NCBI RefSeq assembly: GCF_900604355.1 | Contig: NZ_UWOE01000001.1 | Span: forward strand, 2,542,001-2,606,000 | Length of the DNA: 64,000 nucleotides | Direction of reading: 5' to 3' | DNA from: Luxibacter massiliensis | GTDB taxonomy: Bacteria > Bacillota > Clostridia > Lachnospirales > Lachnospiraceae | Shown here: positions 62,913-64,000 of the stretch, piece by piece | How positions within the stretch are numbered: position 1 is the stretch's first letter | Layout of the letters: every line of letters begins with the position of its first letter | The notes under the pieces: model-generated | The model's database searches: none | What the model saw: the letters and a program-made list of their open reading frames with translations, nothing else | What the model was told of the DNA's origin: nothing | Translations under genes and position numbers: made by a program

Positions 62913-64000
62913 CTGTGTTTCACTCCCTCTGCTTTTTTATTTATAAGATTTTGAATTTCTTCCTTTATTTTCTGCAAGGTATCTGCCGGTGGTTCCTTCT
63001 GAAAGACTGCTTTTCTGATACTGTTTGATATAATCCGATCCACAGACTCTGTGTTGATAATCTGTTTTTCACGATCTGTAATTTCTTCTCTCAGACGCCC
63101 CAGACCTGTCTTGTCATTTACAATATTGAGCCATGGATAACTGCCTTTTAACGTATCGTCCTGAAAGACGGTTGTCACCGGAACGCATCCGCAGAGCCTC
63201 ATATTTGAGATTGCAATTTTATCGTTCAGATTCCATTTGATAAATTCATAGCTTTCCTGAATATGCTCCGAATACTTGTTGATTCCAAGTGCCCAGCCTC
63301 CCATCATCGGTTTGTACCCAGGCAATTGAGCGATACTCAGATATTTTTCATAGGATCTGCCCTCCGCCGAATATTTTCCCGGCTGGTAATGTGAAGCAAA
63401 TCCACATGCCATCGGTATTTTCCCCTGAAGCAGCATCTCGAATATTTCATCCCAGAAATATGTCTCTGTATCCGGTGGAATATACTCAAATGTAGCTATG
63501 AGATTCTCAAGTGCTTTTACGTTCTCTTCACTGTCCACCACGACATTTCCCCACTTATCTACGATTTCCCCATGGAACGCCCACTGGCGGGGAAGAAACT
63601 CATTGATTAGACCTATCGGTTCCAGTGCGCTCGCCGCTGTTCCGTACTCGAACGGTGATCTCGGATTCTTTTCCCGGTAAAAAAACTCCGCTACCGTATT
63701 GAAATTAGACCATGTTCCCGGCACTGACAGCTCAAATCCGTACATATGCATAAACTGTGCCTTTATATCAGGATTGGTAAAAATATCTTTGCGGTACGCC
63801 AGAATCTGTGTGGTTGCAATAATCGGCAACACATGAATCCCTCTGTCCGCTTTGTAAAATGCGCTGATAATCGTTCTGGGATACCGTGTAAGCAGGTTAT
63901 CCTGTTTTATTACTCTGGAAAGTTCTGCAAGCACATTCCGGGACAGCACGCTCCTGAGCCATGGAAGGTCAATCATATAAATGTCGTATTCCGGTGATTT
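62909..64000 (-). CDS. Extracellular solute-binding-like protein (type II), cut by window edge
   Basis: The open frame continues to the right edge (KSPEYDIY lies before the first internal ATG at 63976), so the gene is cut. The 363 visible codons match the C-terminal lobe pattern of type II binding proteins (SBP_bac_1): KWNLNDK, FASHYQPGKYS, GGWALGIN. The other genes here form a CUT2 importer with its own type I binding protein, so this one may instead sense the sugar for a regulator; an N-terminal DNA-binding domain would lie outside the window. No signal peptide can be judged. Confidence 0.7.
   Translation of the reverse strand, partial: KSPEYDIYMIDLPWLRSVLSRNVLAELSRVIKQDNLLTRYPRTIISAFYKADRGIHVLPIIATTQILAYRKDIFTNPDIKAQFMHMYGFELSVPGTWSNFNTVAEFFYREKNPRSPFEYGTAASALEPIGLINEFLPRQWAFHGEIVDKWGNVVVDSEENVKALENLIATFEYIPPDTETYFWDEIFEMLLQGKIPMACGFASHYQPGKYSAEGRSYEKYLSIAQLPGYKPMMGGWALGINKYSEHIQESYEFIKWNLNDKIAISNMRLCGCVPVTTVFQDDTLKGSYPWLNIVNDKTGLGRLREEITDREKQIINTESVDRIISNSIRKAVFQKEPPADTLQKIKEEIQNLINKKAEGVKHR

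Overview
The window looks like a chromosomal segment of a Firmicutes bacterium of the Lachnospiraceae (Clostridium cluster XIVa) type. The grounds are the gene order priA-def-fmt-Zn peptidase-rsmB-rlmN-stp-prkC-rsgA-rpe-thiN, a single-chain pyruvate:ferredoxin oxidoreductase, GlpP-type glycerol control, a CIRCE/HrcA heat-shock site, a meso-DAP type MurE and strong GGAGG ribosome binding sites. Species cannot be fixed from the sequence alone. I saw no tRNA, rRNA, CRISPR array, prophage or insertion sequence. Most genes lie on the minus strand.

Layout. 1-3189: start of era (cut by the edge) and an M16C zinc peptidase. 3356-9413: a glycerol module, in transcription order glpP, glpK, then after a long leader a GlpA-type dehydrogenase, a GlpB-like flavoprotein and a DUF1667 protein. 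The leader (6495-7252) holds a promoter, a strong terminator-like hairpin and a 61-bp tandem repeat array. 9735-13277: pyruvate:ferredoxin oxidoreductase. 13520-29248: lgt, ychF, then the long housekeeping operon from priA to thiN (translation, deformylation, rRNA methylation, Ser/Thr kinase-phosphatase pair), with murE just upstream. 29350-34258: clpB-dinB-acyltransferase behind a CIRCE operator. 34255-36861: a gene remnant and a chemoreceptor.

37063-47846: individually regulated genes: pepT, a DacF-like carboxypeptidase with an altered active-site motif, YitT, bacteriohemerythrin, NudC, a D-2-hydroxyacid dehydrogenase, a diverged LspA, a zinc-ribbon/11-mer repeat protein, a Csp-like subtilase and a Kef-type antiporter. 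48178-56436: a ClpX-type unfoldase, ligA and rluF, preceded by a four-gene surface O-acylation set (SGNH hydrolase, DUF4358, MBOAT, DHHW). 56667-57155: DUF5721. 57245-64000: a sugar operon with a type II solute-binding protein (cut by the edge), two RbsC-type permeases, an RbsA-type ATPase, a binding lipoprotein, a rhamnose mutarotase-like protein and a lyxose/mannose isomerase; its codon use seems to differ from the core genes.

The least explained material is non-coding: two dispersed repeat families (200-256 with 3310-3364; 9531-9660 with 48014-48136), the tandem hairpin array in the glp leader, and two related palindromes after lgt. Ordinary family assignments rest on motifs read by eye; no database search was possible.
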